DNA from: Euperipatoides rowelli
Lineage: Eukaryota; Onychophora; Udeonychophora; Euonychophora; Peripatopsidae
Strand: one strand, 5' to 3'
NCBI GenBank assembly: GCA_003024985.2
Contig: PXIH01S0005687.1
DNA: 12,604 bases
Shown: in pieces, positions 9,956 through 12,604 of the stretch
Layout of the letters: every line of letters starts with the position of its first letter
Position numbering within the stretch: the first letter of the stretch is position 1
Notes under the pieces: model-generated
The model's input: only the letters and a program-made list of their open reading frames with translations
The model's database searches: none
What the model was told of the DNA's origin: nothing
Position numbers and translations under genes: made by a program

Positions 9956-10968
9956 GCACATTAAATTAGAAAATGAAGAAGTTAGAGACTCAAATGTTTC
10001 TTATACATTATTTATACACAACACTTATATTTTTAAAAAACTTGGATCACTCAGCGTATATAAAAGCACACTCTGAACCCTGAGAAATTTGATTTAAAAA
10101 AAATTGGAACATGCTATGTAGCGAATTTTAGTTTTCTTCAATCACCACCGGAATATGCTCTAGATCTAGATGCACAAGTATCCAAATGCATCATAGCATA
10201 ATCAAAAGCCAAAATAAAGGAACATAGACCAATTAACATTTACTGTACATAACCTAAAATTTGATTGGACTTGGTTCAATCTTTGTCTAGGCACTGTTAC
10301 CCCAGCATAATTTTCTATTTTGACTATACAAGATCTTTTATTGACTATTTGTTAAATGCTGAAAAAATAAAATGTTTCTAATCAATGACATAGCTTTAGC
10401 TACTGTACATTTTCTTCTTCTTTCATTCACCATCTTTTATTAGGCTACTCTGTTCACAGCTTTATAAATGTCAGACAATGTCTCACTTTGTTTATATTCT
10501 GTTTGTACTCCATGATGTGTCACAATTACTCTGAGCTTGACAGAGTTTATTAAAAAAACATAGCCTAAGATAGCAATCATCAATTAAATGTTGCATCCAG
10601 AACATAATTTGTGTATTAAAAAAACATTTTTNATTCAATTTCTTTTACTGTAAACACATCCTTTATAGTATACAATATGAGAATATAAACATTTTGTAAC
10701 TGGAATATATCCTTGTAATATTCCTTTATAGATATTAATAATTAAAATAACATTTGAATTGTTATTCTGAAAATTTACTTATTTAAGATTAAATTGTTTA
10801 AAAAGATTTTAAAAAAGCATTTTGTTGGAACACAGAAAAACACTTCATTATAGATAAAAAAAAACACTTTCAGTATACTTGAATTTATACAAAAGAAATT
10901 CTAATGAGCAAAGAAAATTGACATTGCATTTATTTTGGGGATTGAAACAATTTATCATAAATATCATC
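9956..10968. other. Intronic AT-rich sequence, no gene seen
   Basis: No coding segment recognised on either strand. A perfect 12-bp palindrome TCTAGATCTAGA lies at 10159-10170. Single TACTGTA copies occur near 10240, 10402 and 10645. Base 10632 is undetermined (N). The part nearest the GED exon (10848-10968) is the read-through of that exon's frame past its donor site and is not coding. Confidence 0.5.
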
Positions 10969-10970
10969 AC

Positions 10971-11182
10971 CTTTAACATTTCTGCTGCTTCTTTCCTTCT
11001 CTGTGCTATCTGATTGGATTCTTCTAACAGCTGGTTATAATGATCATGTTTATACAATTGACTAACTAATTCACTCTGAAGATTGTCTTTAACATAATTG
11101 ACTAAAAAATGCATCACAGCCTTGGGCACAGAATCTTGAATGTTCTTTCGTACAATCAGAAAGTAAGATTTGATCAACCGTT
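10971..11182 (-). CDS. DNM1L: Dynamin-related protein 1, penultimate coding exon (GTPase effector domain)
   Basis: This 212-bp exon starts after TTTTTCAG on the minus strand (AG at 11184-11183) and ends ATGTTAAAG|GTGATG. Its first two bases complete a Glu codon begun in the previous exon (phase 1); it then encodes 70 residues starting [20 protein letters not shown]. The core [19 protein letters not shown] and the [12 protein letters not shown] tail are diagnostic of the Drp1 GED, about residues 649-718 if lengths match the human protein. The GED folds back on the stalk and supports oligomerisation and assembly-stimulated GTP hydrolysis during mitochondrial and peroxisomal fission. The segment after QLYK reads HDHYNQ, unlike the vertebrate form I recall, and is the only clearly divergent patch. 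The frame stays open past the donor to 10848, but homology ends at the splice site. The next exon supplies the missing C-terminus in phase. The true start codon lies far upstream, outside the window. Confidence 0.97.
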
Positions 11183-11295
11183 CTGAAAAAGATCAAATTG
11201 AAGCATCATAAAAATTCTCTAAAAGAATCCAAAAATAAATTTACTAATTAGTATGGTAATTGAAATTAATATCCTAAGTTGATTATAATTAAAAG

Positions 11296-11582
11296 TATAT
11301 ACAGTAGGCTACTTGAATATTATATATTGTATGTACAGTAGATGCATATTATATACAGTATATTGTATATACTGTAAATACACAGTATATACAGTATACA
11401 CTGTATAAATGTATTTACAGTATATACAGTAGATTATAATGTACATACCAATAAATATCTTACAATATATATACTGTACATTATGAATAGCATATGGTAT
11501 AATATATAGTGTATACACTGTATATACAGTATAATTATATACTGTATATACAGTATATTATATACGGTACTGTGTACAGTAT
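11296..11582. repeat. Palindromic TACTGTA/TACAGTA AT-satellite array (right)
   Basis: A dense irregular array of TATACTGTA and TATACAGTA with TA spacers, including a perfect 22-bp palindrome at 11537-11558. It begins about 112 bp upstream of the GED exon's acceptor and ends exactly where the LINE 3' tail begins. As intron RNA it could fold into long hairpins. The minus-strand frame at 11309-11518 is translated satellite (Tyr/Ile-rich) and is not a gene. Confidence 0.9.
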
Positions 11583-11985
11583 TATTTATTTATTAGTCTA
11601 AGATTTAAGCCAGAGACTTAGACAGAAAAATATAAACAAGAAAATACAACAACAAAATAAAATAAAAATAAAACATAGCAATAATAAAGGAAAAGTTAAT
11701 TTTTATATTAGTTGGTACAAAACATATTTACAAAGTGGTTACAAATCAGAAAAACTATCATATGAGAAAAAATTTCTTATCCACGATTTTAGCCAATTCT
11801 TAAAAGAAGAAAAGGAAGCATCAAAACTGGTTTTTGGTATGCTGTTTCAAATTTTAATGCTTCTTTGATAATTTGTTTGTTGTTTTGCTCCTAAATCTTT
11901 CAACATTGATTATACAGTATATTTATGAGTCGGTTTATTAGCCCTCGTATTAATAAAAAAAAAAAATTCTATATTTATTTGTAAT
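11583..11985 (-). pseudogene. LINE retrotransposon 3' end: ORF2 C-terminus and 3' UTR
   Basis: On the minus strand, codons from 11906 to 11739 read MLKDLGAKQQTNYQRSIKI, then an in-frame TGA (11849-11847), then NSIPKTSFDASFSSFKNWLK and a short tail ending in DL and a TAA stop at 11741-11739. The pattern WNSIP...SF.SFK..LK.W is the usual C-terminal end of ORF2 in Jockey/CR1-like LINEs. The TGA sits where Trp is expected. A TAA further upstream in the frame also shows decay. The 3' UTR runs to about 11583 and ends in an (AATA)-type tail, as many LINEs do. The 5' limit is uncertain because 5' truncation blurs it. It need not belong to the same family as the fragment at 1848-2281, which lies on the other strand. 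Confidence 0.75.
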
Positions 11986-11999
11986 TATTTCATTANATA

Positions 12000-12554
12000 A
12001 AAGTATATTATATAGTGTATCCCACTCCAAATTTATAGTCATAGGTTTAATATTATCAATATACAACATAAAAACCTATCTTTTTAAATTTATTATCAAA
12101 CATGTTTATTATTGTGATTACAAATATACTGTATATGATCAAAAGAGAAACACATGGCTGTTTTTTTACACATGACTAGGGTTTTGATATTATGAATAGT
12201 GAAGCGTCATGAGACAAGTCACATGATCCCTCACCAACTTTATATAAGCAATAGTTTAGATTATGTTTGTTGTTGCACGGTCTCCTCAATCTCATCTCAT
12301 GCACTGTCACCCTTTTTATTTTCACCATTGCTACATACTTTAAGTTACAAAAAGGCTGACAACCCTTCAAGAATAGCTACATGTAGTATCCCATATCCAA
12401 CCATATCAGGATGGACACAATTATGCCTAGAGGACGTGCTACCATTCTAACATTTTAAGTTATAGTAACAAAGTTTCCTTTATTATGTTTTATAGTATAG
12501 TGTCCAAATCGTAATTAGAAGTTGTCCTGCCATTTGAAAAGAGATTCTATTGAT
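12000..12554. other. Intronic stretch with a GC-richer open segment of unknown nature
   Basis: Most is AT-rich. Between about 12170 and 12460 composition is visibly less AT-rich and both strands are open. The plus frame (12199-12450, starting at GTG) ends CLEDVLPF and TAA; the minus frame is open from 12370 to 12176. Neither resembles a protein I know, neither has an ATG start with good context, and no flanking splice sites clearly fit. It could be an unidentified repeat, a pseudogene or an exon of another gene. TTTATATAAGC at about 12239-12249 is TATA-like but unsupported. Confidence 0.35.
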
Positions 12555-12604
12555 TTATTCTATGGCTCTGTGTATAGTGCCTGTGTTATTCTATGGCTCT
12601 GTGT
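12555..12604. repeat. Start of a 31-bp tandem repeat, running off the window
   Basis: TTATTCTATGGCTCTGTGT at 12555-12573 recurs identically at 12586-12604, giving a 31-base period. Only about 1.6 copies are visible and the second is cut by the window edge, so the array may continue. Confidence 0.75.

Larger units (their letters stand above)
4912..10970 (-). other. Large phase-0 intron between the last two Drp1 coding exons
   Basis: The intron is 6,059 bp. On the minus strand it starts with the donor AAG|GTGATG (GT at 10970-10969) and ends with a T-rich tract and AG (4913-4912). At least 2,369 bp are two inserted DNA transposons (5173-6317 and 8595-9818), so insertion explains much of its size. 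The remainder is AT-rich sequence with scattered small repeats, and I found no convincing nested gene. Confidence 0.9.
11183..12604 (-). other. Partial upstream Drp1 intron (acceptor side)
   Basis: Sequence upstream of the GED exon on the gene's strand. The acceptor has a short pyrimidine tract, CTTTTTCAG. I searched for the preceding exon, expected to end with a VIE-like peptide plus one base before a GT donor, and did not find it. The intron therefore most likely extends past the window edge. It carries a palindromic satellite, a LINE 3' fragment and a terminal tandem repeat. Base 11996 is undetermined (N). Confidence 0.7.

Noticed and set aside
10848-10970. Continuation of the GED exon frame past LK
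   Set aside because: Homology stops exactly at a consensus donor, and the true C-terminus is encoded in phase at 4911-4855.
11309-11518. 69-codon minus-strand open frame
   Set aside because: It lies wholly in the right satellite array; the repetitive Tyr/Ile peptide reflects the repeat.
12176-12450. Overlapping 64- and 83-codon frames as genes
   Set aside because: No family, no ATG start on the plus frame and no splice evidence; kept only as an unexplained open island.
1-12604. CRISPR array, tRNA or rRNA genes, bacterial promoters or operons
   Set aside because: No regularly spaced identical repeats with unique spacers, no tRNA B-box-like GGTTCRANNCC in a cloverleaf context, and the window is clearly animal nuclear DNA with spliced exons.

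Overview
The window looks like AT-rich nuclear DNA from an invertebrate animal. It has long non-coding stretches, spliced exons, decayed LINE retrotransposon pieces, non-autonomous DNA transposons and a palindromic AT satellite. There is no bacterial-style gene packing, operon or ribosome binding site. The one recognisable host gene is the 3' end of a dynamin-related protein 1 gene (Drp1/DNM1L family) on the minus strand. Protein sequence and repeat style would suit a mollusc, perhaps a gastropod, but that is a guess from memory and cannot be proved here.

Minus-strand gene: a 212-bp exon (11182 to 10971) encodes most of the GTPase effector domain (GED). A consensus donor follows, then a 6,059-bp intron (10970 to 4912), then the last coding exon (4911 to 4855), which ends in the family's usual C-terminus and a TAA. 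The 3' UTR runs toward lower coordinates, with a candidate AATAAA at 4357-4352. Everything above 11183 is upstream intron; I could not find the preceding exon.

Mobile DNA: the large intron contains two insertions. One is a hAT-type element (5173-6317) with 15-bp inverted ends and a perfect 8-bp target duplication. The other is a 1.2-kb element (8595-9818) with 38-bp inverted ends and a tandemly repeated subterminal motif. Below the gene lie a frameshifted LINE reverse-transcriptase fragment (1848-2281, plus strand) and a possible short hAT-like element (about 3370-3733). In the upstream intron, a minus-strand LINE 3' end (about 11985-11583) runs straight into a TACAGTA/TACTGTA array.

Satellite-like motif: TACTGTA/TACAGTA palindromic repeats form two arrays (791-1002 and 11296-11582), and single copies are scattered through the window. 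The rest is AT-rich sequence in which I see no gene. I found no convincing new biological system. The points most worth checking are the two intronic transposon families, the dispersed TACWGTA motif and its junction with the LINE tail.
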